This document shows positions 35,655 through 44,443 of a stretch of DNA of 64,000 nt, one piece after another. The DNA is from Porphyromonas pasteri (GTDB lineage: Bacteria > Bacteroidota > Bacteroidia > Bacteroidales > Porphyromonadaceae). The stretch lies in contig NZ_BMPU01000002.1 of the NCBI RefSeq assembly GCF_014647755.1, positions 358,081 to 422,080 of the forward strand, in the 5' to 3' direction. The notes under the pieces are model-generated. The model saw only the letters and a program-made list of their open reading frames with translations, was not told the DNA's origin and ran no database searches. The position numbers were made by a program, and so were the translations under genes. How positions within the stretch are numbered: position 1 is the first letter of the stretch; every line of letters starts with the position of its first letter.

Positions 35655-37010
35655 CTATGCGAGGCTCTGCTGTCTCCGCTCCTCCCGAGTGCGGTGTCTC
35701 CAGCGCAGGAAGAAGTAGAGCATGGTGAGCCCCTTGAGTATCGAGGAGATGGAGATCGCCCACCAGACAGCGCGGATACCCCAGCCCCACGAAGCGAAAA
35801 GCAGGACCATCGGGATGCGTAGGTATGTGCCGACGATGCTGACCGCTGCGGGGAGGTAGGTGCGTCCGAGCCCGTAGAAGAGCCCTTCGGCAGTGATCTC
35901 CAGCATCATGAAGGCCTGCGAGAGCCCGACGATACCGAGGTAGACCGCACCTGCCTTGTAGGCGGCTTCCTCGGGGACGATGAGGGAGAAGATCTCTTCA
36001 CCCCAGAAGACAAAGAGGATCGTCCCCAGTACGCCGATGATGAGCGTGAAGCTCAGGGCTCGGCAAAAGGCCGTATAGACGCGGCGGAGCTTGCCTGCGG
36101 CGAAGTTCTGCCCGACGATAGTCGTCAGGGCTTCGGTGACGCCCGAGGCGGTGTTCCACGTCAGTGACTCGATCTGTGCACCCGTCGTCATCGTCGCCAC
36201 GCCGATATGCCCACCGAGAGTGGACACCTGACGGCCGATATAGATACTGACGAAGGCGAAGAGGACCTGCAGCGAGGCAGGTGGTACACCTATCTGTAGG
36301 ATGCGTCGTATCTGAGTCCAGTGCAATCGGACCAGGAAAGGGAAGCCCCCGAAGAGCTTGTCACGCTTCACCTGATAGAGGAAGAGCAGGAGCACTAAGC
36401 CTTGGCTCACGACGGTAGCCAGTGCCGCACCCGACACACCCCAGCCGAGGGTGAAGATGAAGAGCGGGTCAAGGAGCATATTCGTCGCCAGCCCGAGGAT
36501 GGAGATACGGAAGGGCGTACGGCTATCGCCGATCGCATTGTAGATACCCGTGAAGGAGGCGGTGAGGTAGATGCTGGGGAAGCCTACGAGCGAGAGGTAG
36601 AGGTAGCTCAAACCCTCAGCACGTACGCTCGGGATGAGCGCATAGAGGTCAAGGAGATTGCCAGCAAAGAGCAGGTAGATCGCCAGCATCCCCACGCTCA
36701 GGAGGAGGCTCATACAGACGTTCTGCGAGGCGTAGCTCTTGGCTTCGTCACGACGACCAGCACCGATGCCTTGTGAGATGGTCACTTCACTCCCGATCTT
36801 ATTGATGAGTGCGAAGGAGACGGCTATCCAGAGGAAGACAGAGGCCGCACCCACCGCTGCTAAGGCTTGCGAGCTCAGTCGCCCCAGCCAAATCATATCG
36901 GTGATGTTGTAGGCGATCTGCACGAAGCTCGTCCCCATGATCGGCAGGGCGATGCGGTAGAGGTGGCTCGAGAGGTCGCCTTGGGTGAGGTCTCTTATCT
37001 TATCTTGCAT
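35655..37010 (-). CDS. MATE family efflux transporter
   Basis: A 451-residue transporter with about 12 membrane segments. The first repeat carries LYRIALPIMGTSFVQIAYNI and DMIWLGRLSSQALAAVGAAS; the second repeat carries IGVPPASLQVLFAFVSIYIG. It belongs to the NorM/DinF-like side and is only distantly similar to the MATE protein at 13458. It lies 19 nt after an acyltransferase gene, which raises the possibility that it moves an envelope intermediate rather than a drug, but the sequence does not show this. Confidence 0.9.
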   Translation of the reverse strand: MQDKIRDLTQGDLSSHLYRIALPIMGTSFVQIAYNITDMIWLGRLSSQALAAVGAASVFLWIAVSFALINKIGSEVTISQGIGAGRRDEAKSYASQNVCMSLLLSVGMLAIYLLFAGNLLDLYALIPSVRAEGLSYLYLSLVGFPSIYLTASFTGIYNAIGDSRTPFRISILGLATNMLLDPLFIFTLGWGVSGAALATVVSQGLVLLLFLYQVKRDKLFGGFPFLVRLHWTQIRRILQIGVPPASLQVLFAFVSIYIGRQVSTLGGHIGVATMTTGAQIESLTWNTASGVTEALTTIVGQNFAAGKLRRVYTAFCRALSFTLIIGVLGTILFVFWGEEIFSLIVPEEAAYKAGAVYLGIVGLSQAFMMLEITAEGLFYGLGRTYLPAAVSIVGTYLRIPMVLLFASWGWGIRAVWWAISISSILKGLTMLYFFLRWRHRTREERRQQSLA

Positions 37011-37029
37011 GTAAGTCTATAGGGGGATG

Positions 37030-38010
37030 TTACTTGAGGATGTGGATCCCGATCTTGTCTTGTAGACGCACGATCACATAGGCTACGGCGATGCTCCCTA
37101 CGAAGACGAGTGCCGAGCCTAATTGCTCATAGACGGGCCCCATACCTGCGGCATAGAGTGCCTTAGAGATGATGGTCGCTACAGCGATGTGGAAGTAGTA
37201 GATGTTGCCCGAGTACTTGGCGCCGATCGTCTCAGCCCACGTCCCCGCTCCGAAGCTCTTATGCTGTAGTGCCCAGATGAAGATGAGGACGGCGGTGACG
37301 AAGCTCCCGAAGAGTGCCCCAGCAGCATAGTCATAGCCGGCATAGAAGAGGAGGGCGCGCTCTCCATAGGCGAGGGCTACACCGAGAGCATAGAGTATGC
37401 CCCAGTGGCGGAACTCTTGTAGCTTGCTCTCGTGCTTGGCTATCAGGTAGCCCATTGACATGAAGGGGATGGAGTAGCTGATGGAGGTGTAGACGTAATA
37501 GTAGTAGTCTGCACGCTCATCAGTCAGTAGGAAGGAGTACTGACTGCCGAGTAGGCCGAAGATACATAGGGGAGTGAGGACCCAGATATAGCGCTGGATG
37601 CCGAGATGGAAGACCAAGGCGAGGACAAGGAGCCCCTGGATCATCGCCATGAGGTACCATGTGTGTCCCGAGAAGAGCGAGCCCGTGAGAAGGAGTGACC
37701 ACAGCTGCTGGAAGGAGTTCAGCAGGTTCCCGTTATTCGGCAACAGCCACGCCCAGTAGAAGAGTGAGACGACGAGAAAGATCTTGACCGTGCTACGGAG
37801 AGACTTCACCGCTCGCTGGTAGCTCTTCTCCGCCTGAGGGCTATAGAGGAAATACCCTGAGATGAGGAAGAAGACACATACGGCACCCATGGCGATGGGC
37901 TGTAGCATCACCTTGACTGCCCCCATAGGCGTGTGGCAAGTGACTACTAAGAAGGCGAAGAGACACTTGAGTATGTAGAGCGAATTGATCGCTGACGAAG
38001 CTGGTTTCAT
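37030..38010 (-). CDS. Membrane acyltransferase (acyltransferase 3 family), tandem copy 2
   Basis: A 326-residue integral membrane enzyme with about ten segments that should transfer an acyl group to a surface sugar or lipid. The family's key histidine is in LVVTCHTPMGAVK (about residue 23), with GAVCVFFLISGYFLYSP following. It is clearly paralogous to the next gene: both share HTPMG, FFLISGYFLYSP, WAETIGAKYSGNIYYFHIAV or a near copy, and an ending RLQDKIGIHILK or RLGIHILQ. The 19-nt gap and identical layout indicate a tandem duplication. Confidence 0.88.
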   Translation of the reverse strand: MKPASSAINSLYILKCLFAFLVVTCHTPMGAVKVMLQPIAMGAVCVFFLISGYFLYSPQAEKSYQRAVKSLRSTVKIFLVVSLFYWAWLLPNNGNLLNSFQQLWSLLLTGSLFSGHTWYLMAMIQGLLVLALVFHLGIQRYIWVLTPLCIFGLLGSQYSFLLTDERADYYYYVYTSISYSIPFMSMGYLIAKHESKLQEFRHWGILYALGVALAYGERALLFYAGYDYAAGALFGSFVTAVLIFIWALQHKSFGAGTWAETIGAKYSGNIYYFHIAVATIISKALYAAGMGPVYEQLGSALVFVGSIAVAYVIVRLQDKIGIHILK

Positions 38011-38029
38011 TGCTTGGCTATGAGAGGGC

Positions 38030-39040
38030 TTACTGAAGGATATGTATCCCCAGACGATCCTGGAGCTTGACGATGACGAAGGCCAGAAGGAGCGAGGCTA
38101 CGAAGACCCAGATAGCCCCTGTCTGCATATAGAAGGATCCCGCCCCAAGCTTGATGAAAATCGGAGCTATGACCGTCGCTACAGCGATGTGGAAATAGTA
38201 GATATTGCCCGAGTACTTAGCGCCGACAGTCTCTGCCCAGCTACCCGTACCGAAGCCCTTGTGAGTGATGCCCGTGAAGAAGAGGGCTACTGCGAAGAGA
38301 AAGCTCCCGATATAAGGACCTTCTCCGTGGTTATAACCATAACTGCGCAGTAAGGGTTGCTCCACGATGGCCAGAGTCAGCATGAGGATCGTAAGCACCA
38401 CCCAGGGGAAGTGCGTGGGGATCTTGTCCTCGTACTTCTTGATGAGGTAGCCAGCTGACATGAAGGGCAGGGCATAGCTCAGGCTATTGAAGACGTAGAT
38501 GAGGTTCTGCTGTTCGCCCCCCGTGATGAGGAAGGAGTACCTCCCTCCGAGGAGTGCCGTCAGCATCAGCGGTACGAAGATCCAGAGGTAGCGGCCCAGT
38601 CTCCAACGTAGGGCAAGGCCGAGAACACATAGCCCCTGGATCATCGCCATGAGGAACCATAGGTGCACCGTCGTCAGCTGCCCATAGATGAGGAAGTGCC
38701 GTATCTGCTCCCAGCTACGGACGGTGTTGCCGTGGTTGGGGAGGATCATCAGCCAGTAGATGAGTGTGACGATGAGGAAGATGGGTACAATCTTCTTGAT
38801 GGAGCGCCATGCTCGCTCGGCACTCTTTGACTCATCTGGAGAGTAGAGGAAGTACCCCGAGATCAGGAAGAAGATAGGTACGGCACTCAGGGTAAGTGGG
38901 TAGAGCCACTCCTTGACTATACCCATAGGGGTATGCCCGATGACGACGAGCAGTGCGGCGAAGGCCTTCGCTACGTAGAGCGAGCTGACTGGTGGACGGC
39001 TGCTTCTGACGGGAGATGTGGCGGGAGCGGTAGTAGTCAT
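38030..39040 (-). CDS. Membrane acyltransferase (acyltransferase 3 family), tandem copy 1
   Basis: A 336-residue paralogue of the downstream gene. The histidine motif is LVVIGHTPMGIVKEW, then AVPIFFLISGYFLYSPDESK, with about ten membrane segments and the shared ending. It starts 4 nt after the stop of the sulfatase-like gene, so translation is probably coupled, and it ends 19 nt before copy 2. Possible roles are O-acylation of the glycan or lipid modified by that neighbour. The two copies differ enough in the loops to use different acceptors. Confidence 0.88.
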   Translation of the reverse strand: MTTTAPATSPVRSSRPPVSSLYVAKAFAALLVVIGHTPMGIVKEWLYPLTLSAVPIFFLISGYFLYSPDESKSAERAWRSIKKIVPIFLIVTLIYWLMILPNHGNTVRSWEQIRHFLIYGQLTTVHLWFLMAMIQGLCVLGLALRWRLGRYLWIFVPLMLTALLGGRYSFLITGGEQQNLIYVFNSLSYALPFMSAGYLIKKYEDKIPTHFPWVVLTILMLTLAIVEQPLLRSYGYNHGEGPYIGSFLFAVALFFTGITHKGFGTGSWAETVGAKYSGNIYYFHIAVATVIAPIFIKLGAGSFYMQTGAIWVFVASLLLAFVIVKLQDRLGIHILQ

Positions 39041-39044
39041 CTCG

Positions 39045-41006
39045 TTATCGCTGAGGGTGGAGCTCGGTGAGCTTGTTGTACTTCATGCGCCAAGCGTAGT
39101 CCTGGAGGTAGGCCTTTAGGCGGAGAAGCATGGCGGGAAGAGGCGTCCCTGGCTGGTCCTTGATGTTGTGGAGCTGCTGGGGATCGGTCTTGAGGTTGTA
39201 GAGGGCGGTGACTTTCTGCCCGTCGAAGTGCAGGGCGTAGTCCCCCTCGATCATCTGGTAGATGCCGTCCATATCCTGCACGACGAAGCGGGGACGTGTC
39301 GTGTCGAAGGGGTTACCACCGAAGGTCACCATCGGCTTGTCATCCCCGACGAGGTCGAGGATCGTGGGAAGCAGGTCGGCTTGGGAGGCGAGGTGCTCCG
39401 TATCGCGGCCGACGAGTTCGCCTCGTGGGTCAAAGATGATGATAGGGATGCGGAAGGCACCCGTCGAGTTCTTGTACTGGGGTAGCGCACCTGGTACGGC
39501 GTGGTCAGCGACGATCACGAAGAGGGTATTGTCGTACCAAGGCTGCTTGCTCGCCGTCTCGAAGAACTTCCGCAGCGCCATATCCGTGTAGGCTACGGCC
39601 TGGTGCATCGGGATCGTACCCTTGGGTAAGACCTTCTGATACTCCTCGGGCACACGGAAGGGGTGGTGCGAGGAGAGCGTGAACTCTGCCGCGAAGAAGG
39701 GCTGGCGAAGTGTGCCGATCTGGCGAGCTACGTACTGGAGGAACTTCTCATCCCAGATCCCCCAGTTGCCGTCGTAGTCAGCATCATTGGCGTACTCCGT
39801 CTTGCCATAGTATTCCTTGACGCCTGCCTGCATTACGAAGGCATTGAAGCCCATAGAGCCGTTCGGCGCACCGTGGAAGAAGGCCGTCGAGTAGCCCATC
39901 GAGTCAAGGCGTGCGGGTAGAGCCGTGATGTTGTTCCCCGAGTAGATCGATAGGACGAAGGGGACGTGGGGCTTGAGGACCGAGGCGAAGATCGCAGGCA
40001 TCGCATCGATGGACTTCTGACTATTGGAGTAGCCGTTGGTGAAGACATAGGAGCGCTGCATCAGCGAGTCAATGAAGGGCGTGAAGCCTTGGTAACCCGG
40101 GATATCTTGGTTGAGCCCGCCGACCCATTCGCGTGCGAAGCTCTCCCAGATGATGAGGACGACATTGCGCCCCTTGTACTTCCCTGAGACAGGTGTCGAG
40201 CCAGGGGTGTAGACGGAGTTGAAGTACTTCGGCACCTCGGCGAAGGGCATATATTGGTACTCTGGCAGGCTTGACTTGCCGATGGTGCGGATGAGGCTGA
40301 ATGGGGTGTTCAGCACCAGTGCACGCTGCTGAGGACGGCGTATATAGATGTTCGCATTGCTCAGTGTGATGGGGCGGGTCTCACTGGTGAAGCCACCGCG
40401 CCCAGCGACGATGGAGAGGTAGATACTCCCGCCGAGGAGGATCAGTGACGTGAGGTAGAAGGCCCACATACGGCCCGTGGGGCGCTGCTTAGGACGGGAG
40501 AGCTTCCCCTCGATGATACAGAAGAGAATGATAAGTCCGATCCCTAAGAGCGTTATCCCCCAATAGTCCACGAAGAAGCGGAGGAACTGGAATGGATTCT
40601 CACCTCCGAACTCTTCGAAGACGGCCAGCGTCGTACGCTTCAGCGTGAAGCGATAGTAGACGACATCGCCGAGGTTCAGTATGATAGCCAGACTCGTGAC
40701 GATGCGATAGAGCCCCGTCAGCATACGCTGGTAGCCACGGCTGTAGGCCTGTGGTAGGGGCAGGAGGCTTAGTGTCGTCAGCAGCAGGCTCGTGTAGACG
40801 ATAGCGCTGAGGTCGAAGCGCAGGCCGCCCCAGAACATCAGGGCAAGCTGCCCTGCCGAGCCGATCTCTAAGAGATCCTGATTGTATAGGCAGAATATCC
40901 CTCGGCAGATGCTGTAAATGACGAAGGAGAGGAGGAAGCGCAGGAGGAGAAGTCGGACCTGAGCGCCGAGCGGCGTGAGGGCCGAAGACGTAGACGAGGA
41001 GGTCAT
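39045..41006 (-). CDS. LTA synthase/sulfatase-family membrane protein
   Basis: A 653-residue protein with five membrane segments in the first 210 residues and a periplasmic alkaline-phosphatase-fold domain after that. Catalytic features: NVVLIIWESFAREW (metal-binding Glu, about 268), TNGYSNSQKSIDAMPAIFAS, where Ser/Thr acts as nucleophile, FSLSSHHPFRVP-type TLSSHHPF, and FVIVADHAVPG (Asp-His, about 503). The family transfers phosphoglycerol or phosphoethanolamine from phospholipids to surface polymers. Gram-negative members often modify lipid A, glycans or make osmoregulated glucans, so the acceptor cannot be told. First gene of the operon with two acyltransferases, MATE and MscS. Confidence 0.88.
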   Translation of the reverse strand: MTSSSTSSALTPLGAQVRLLLLRFLLSFVIYSICRGIFCLYNQDLLEIGSAGQLALMFWGGLRFDLSAIVYTSLLLTTLSLLPLPQAYSRGYQRMLTGLYRIVTSLAIILNLGDVVYYRFTLKRTTLAVFEEFGGENPFQFLRFFVDYWGITLLGIGLIILFCIIEGKLSRPKQRPTGRMWAFYLTSLILLGGSIYLSIVAGRGGFTSETRPITLSNANIYIRRPQQRALVLNTPFSLIRTIGKSSLPEYQYMPFAEVPKYFNSVYTPGSTPVSGKYKGRNVVLIIWESFAREWVGGLNQDIPGYQGFTPFIDSLMQRSYVFTNGYSNSQKSIDAMPAIFASVLKPHVPFVLSIYSGNNITALPARLDSMGYSTAFFHGAPNGSMGFNAFVMQAGVKEYYGKTEYANDADYDGNWGIWDEKFLQYVARQIGTLRQPFFAAEFTLSSHHPFRVPEEYQKVLPKGTIPMHQAVAYTDMALRKFFETASKQPWYDNTLFVIVADHAVPGALPQYKNSTGAFRIPIIIFDPRGELVGRDTEHLASQADLLPTILDLVGDDKPMVTFGGNPFDTTRPRFVVQDMDGIYQMIEGDYALHFDGQKVTALYNLKTDPQQLHNIKDQPGTPLPAMLLRLKAYLQDYAWRMKYNKLTELHPQR

Positions 41007-41034
41007 CGGTAATTACTATGTATCTATTTGGCTA

Positions 41035-41042
41035 CAAAGGTA
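41035..41042 (-). promoter_or_regulatory. -7 box of the sulfatase-acyltransferase operon
   Basis: On the minus strand this reads TACCTTTG, a perfect -7 match 28 bp before the ATG. A TTG lies 16 bp upstream, closer than usual. Confidence 0.6.
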
Positions 41043-41182
41043 CAAATCTTAGTCCAAGCAATTGGGGATAGTGCTCGCAAGGTGAAGCCCTTGCTTGCCT
41101 CTTCATTATGCCTATTCTTACTCCGTCAGATGGGGTGCTTCTCTGCCTGCAGAAGTGACTTCCGTAAGAGGGGGTAGTATAA

Positions 41183-41305
41183 ACCACTACTGGTCCGTGG
41201 TCGGACCACTACTGGTCACTACTACGAACCACTACTGGTCTGCGCGTGAACCACTACTGGTTCGCTCGCGAAGCACTACTGGTCCGACCACGGACCAATA
41301 GTGGT
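41183..41305. repeat. Family A palindrome array, 6 units
   Basis: Units start at 41183, 41205, 41228, 41250, 41272 and 41294 (steps 22, 23, 22, 22, 22): four copies of ACCACTACTGGT, then AGCACTACTGGT and ACCAATAGTGGT. The first spacer (ccgtggtcgg) and last spacer (ccgaccacgg) are exact reverse complements, so 41181-41216 and 41272-41307 form an inverted repeat with four mismatches in 36. Confidence 0.92.
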
Positions 41306-41456
41306 TTACATCACCTCTCTATAATAGGATAGCTCGCTTCACTATCGAGGAGCATAGCAAAGAAATGTGGCGATGAGACCGAAGTCCCACCGCCACACAT
41401 CACACACACATATGCATATACACAGAAAATACACTCTCTAATACACTACTACTTTC

Positions 41457-44273
41457 TTAGAATGGGGGTGGTCCTGGAGGGCCCTGACGCTTCATATCGC
41501 TCTTGCTACCGCCACCGCTGAAGCTATCGAAGCGGTAGATGAAGTGGAGCATAGCGTAGCGGCCGAGCGTGTTGGACTCTTCGATGGTGCTGGACATCGC
41601 CGTGATGCTCTGGTAGATGCTGCGACGGCTATTCAGGAGGTCGTAGCCCTTGAGGCGAATGGTAGCCTTCTTCCCAGCAAGGAAGCTATAGGAGAGGCCA
41701 GCGTTCAGCAGGACTTGATCCTGATTGTAGCCAGCGGCGTAGCCACGTGAGGTGGTGTAGGTCGCTTCACCCTCGAAGGCAAAGCCCAGCGGCAGGGTGA
41801 TATTGGTCGTATAGCCGAGCGAGTAGTCCTTCGTCGCGGGAGTGACGGCTGAGGCCAGCGTGTTCGAGGCGTTGTAGTAGCCGAAGCCACCCTTGAGGGT
41901 CATATCGATGCCCGTGATGCGGTAGTTCAGACCGAGCTCCTCACGCAGGCGGAGGGCGAGGCTACGGTTCTTGTCACCGTTGATATAAGTATTGCTACGA
42001 GCCAGGTCGTTGAAGGACGCTACGCGGATGGAGAACTTCTTCCCTGGGAGGGTCTGCGTGAGGAAGCCACCGATACCGACCGAGGCATTGCCGTCTACGT
42101 TGGTATAGTCGATGGTACGCTTACCCGTCGTGACGTCGTAGAGTGAGCGCTGGATGATATCGTGCTGTACGACCTGAGCACGACCGAAGACGGAGAGCGA
42201 CGTCTGCGTCTTCGTCCAGTACTTACTGAAGCGCCCGAAGAGGTTGTGCTGGAAGCCTGGGAGCAGGTCCTGATTCCCGACGTAGGAGATGAGGGGATTC
42301 GTCACATCCTGTACGGGGGAGAGCTGCTCGTTGGTTGGGGCGAAGCTACGACCGAAGTAGTCGAGGCGAAGCTCCGTGCCACGCTGAGGCTTGTAGCTCA
42401 TACGCAGGGTAGGGGAGAAGTTCAGCGTCGTGCGGGAGATAGGCGTAGCCGTGATACCGCCGACGACGGAGTGGCTGCTGATGCTCGATGACTCGAGGTT
42501 GATCCCAGCAGTCACATCGTAGGTCTTGCCCTTCTTCTTCAGTGCGATCCCTGCCTGATGCGTGAGGTACTCTGAGCGGAACTCATTGCTGTACGTCGCG
42601 TTGTGCACCGTGTAGGCTCCCGTGAGGTCGGGGTCGAAGGCATCGCGTGAGCTATTGCTCTGTGAGCCCTTGATCTGGTAGGTGAGCTGCGTGAAGTAGC
42701 CCTTGCCGAGAGGCTCTACCCAGCCGAGGCGTGCCTGATAGTTCGTGCTACGCGTACGGCTGTCGATGCGCTGGTCGACGGACTGATTCGTCGTCGAGGT
42801 GCGGTCGAAGAGGTTGTAGAGGTACTTCCCCTCGCCCGTCTCATCTTCGATACCGAAGCGCGTGGAGAGCGTGAGGGTACGCCCTGCGGCACTCAGACGA
42901 CGGCTACCATCGAGGCGCAGCGTCCCGTTGATATTCTTCTGTAGGGTGTTCTGCGTGAGGTCGCTGGAGTTGATCAGCGTGCTCGTGGCATCCTCGAGGG
43001 TCTTCGTCGTGGAGGTGTAGGTGCCTTGACTGCGGCCGTAGCGGAGCTCGGGGGAGACGATGATTTCCGTCAGGCTGTCAGGCTTCCACTCCATGCGGAT
43101 GTTCGCTCCGTAGGAGTCCTTGTCGCTACGCTCCGTGCTCTTGCCTGTCTCCGTCGTTGAGCCGGAGGAGAGGTAGTTCTGCTGCCAGCTGTCCGTGATC
43201 TTGTTGGTGGTGTTGCGACCGCCGAGGACGTTGGCATTGAGCTGGAGCTTCGAGGAGAGCGTCTGATTGAGGTTGCCGCCGAGCATTCTCGAGGTCAGGA
43301 TACCGTTGGCATCACGGCGGGGCATACCGCCACCACCTCTATTGCCACGACGACCTGCACCCATGCCCATCATGAAGCCGAGCTGATTGCCGTCTTGGCT
43401 GATGTCGGTGAAGCCAGCGTTGTTCGTATTGTTGAGACTTCCGATGATGGAGAACTGATTGTCGTCAGCGAAGCGGCTGAGGGTTAGGTTCGCTTCGTAG
43501 CGCTTGCTCGTACCTGCACCAGCATAGGCTGTACCGAAGAGTCCCTTCTTCTTCCCCGCCTTGATGGTGAGGTTGATGACGGTCTCTTCATTGCCGTCGG
43601 AGAAGCCTGAGAGGCGTGCTGCCTCGCTATCACGGTCAAGGACCTGTACCTTCTCGACGACTTCGGCGGGGAGGTTGTTGGCTGCTACCTTCGGGTCACC
43701 CTCGAAGAAGCGCTTGCCGTCGACCATGATCTGCTTGACGGTCTTCCCGTTGATGGTGATATTGCCGTTCTCATCGATGCTGGCTCCAGGGAGCTTCTTG
43801 ATGAGGTCAGCGACGACCGCCCCTTGGTTCGTGGTGAAGTTGCCAGCGTGGAATTCGATCGTGTCGCCCTTGATGACGACGTCGCTGGCCTTCCCGACGA
43901 CCTTCACCCCTTCGAGGACTTCGCCCTCAGCTTGGAGGGTGATGGTGGGCAGCGTGAGTGACTGCTTCTCGAGACGGATGGGGGAGGTGTGGGTCTTGTA
44001 CCCGATGTAGGAGACGCGCAGGGTGTAGCTTCCGGCGGCGATTCCCTTGAGGTGGAAGGCGCCGTCCTTGACGGTGATGGCACCCGTCTTGAGCTTGCCG
44101 TCACTCTGGAGGAGGCTCACGCTGGCACCGAGGAGTGCTTCACTCTTCTCGTCGAGGATACGGCCGGTGATCGTGTATAATGAGTCCTGAGCGCGCAGGC
44201 CTGTGGGCAGGCCAAGCAGCAAGAGCAGGAGGCTCATAAGGCCGATGATGGAGCGGCTACGGAGTCTATTCAT
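41457..44273 (-). CDS. TonB-dependent receptor-like outer-membrane protein
   Basis: A 938-residue protein. I start at ATG 44273, which opens a signal peptide (MNRLRSRSIIGLMSLLLLLL, cut near LRAQD); the upstream open frame is not signal-like. A carboxypeptidase-type beta-sandwich follows (YTITGRILDEKSEALLGASV, about 30-110), then a plug domain (ADLIKKLPGASIDENGNITI, MVDGKRFFEGDP), then a large barrel (OMP_b-brl_3 type). A Gly/Arg-rich loop GMGAGRRGNRGGGGMPRR occurs near residue 300. The tail ends GPPGPPPF. No SusD partner is adjacent, so it is not a classic glycan-uptake pair. Substrate unknown. Confidence 0.9.
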   Translation of the reverse strand: MNRLRSRSIIGLMSLLLLLLGLPTGLRAQDSLYTITGRILDEKSEALLGASVSLLQSDGKLKTGAITVKDGAFHLKGIAAGSYTLRVSYIGYKTHTSPIRLEKQSLTLPTITLQAEGEVLEGVKVVGKASDVVIKGDTIEFHAGNFTTNQGAVVADLIKKLPGASIDENGNITINGKTVKQIMVDGKRFFEGDPKVAANNLPAEVVEKVQVLDRDSEAARLSGFSDGNEETVINLTIKAGKKKGLFGTAYAGAGTSKRYEANLTLSRFADDNQFSIIGSLNNTNNAGFTDISQDGNQLGFMMGMGAGRRGNRGGGGMPRRDANGILTSRMLGGNLNQTLSSKLQLNANVLGGRNTTNKITDSWQQNYLSSGSTTETGKSTERSDKDSYGANIRMEWKPDSLTEIIVSPELRYGRSQGTYTSTTKTLEDATSTLINSSDLTQNTLQKNINGTLRLDGSRRLSAAGRTLTLSTRFGIEDETGEGKYLYNLFDRTSTTNQSVDQRIDSRTRSTNYQARLGWVEPLGKGYFTQLTYQIKGSQSNSSRDAFDPDLTGAYTVHNATYSNEFRSEYLTHQAGIALKKKGKTYDVTAGINLESSSISSHSVVGGITATPISRTTLNFSPTLRMSYKPQRGTELRLDYFGRSFAPTNEQLSPVQDVTNPLISYVGNQDLLPGFQHNLFGRFSKYWTKTQTSLSVFGRAQVVQHDIIQRSLYDVTTGKRTIDYTNVDGNASVGIGGFLTQTLPGKKFSIRVASFNDLARSNTYINGDKNRSLALRLREELGLNYRITGIDMTLKGGFGYYNASNTLASAVTPATKDYSLGYTTNITLPLGFAFEGEATYTTSRGYAAGYNQDQVLLNAGLSYSFLAGKKATIRLKGYDLLNSRRSIYQSITAMSSTIEESNTLGRYAMLHFIYRFDSFSGGGSKSDMKRQGPPGPPPF

Positions 44274-44382
44274 AAATGCTGTATTCTTGAGTTTGCTTTC
44301 TCTCTTAGAGTACGGGGTGGAGGGTGCGTTTAATTGCAGCGTAAAATTTTTGAAAAGGACTTGTAGATCGCCCCAAAAGCAG

Positions 44383-44416
44383 CGCAGGCCCCTGCTCCAG
44401 AGAGCGGGGGCCTGCG
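44383..44416 (-). terminator. Terminator after ahpF
   Basis: cgcaggcccctgc pairs with gcgggggcctgcg in a GC-rich stem; on the minus strand ctgctttt follows. Confidence 0.85.
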
Positions 44417-44443
44417 GCATTATGGACTAAAGATAGGGTGGGG

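Larger units (their letters stand above)
41007..41456. other. Intergenic region with promoter and family A array
   Basis: Contains the probable -7 box of the sulfatase-type operon (41035-41042), the six-unit family A array (41183-41305) and a stretch of ca-rich low-complexity DNA at about 41396-41450. No gene seen. Confidence 0.7.

Noticed and set aside
41457..44273. TonB-type protein as part of a polysaccharide utilisation locus
   Set aside because: No SusD, glycoside hydrolase or sensor gene is adjacent; neighbours are ahpF and an unrelated envelope operon.
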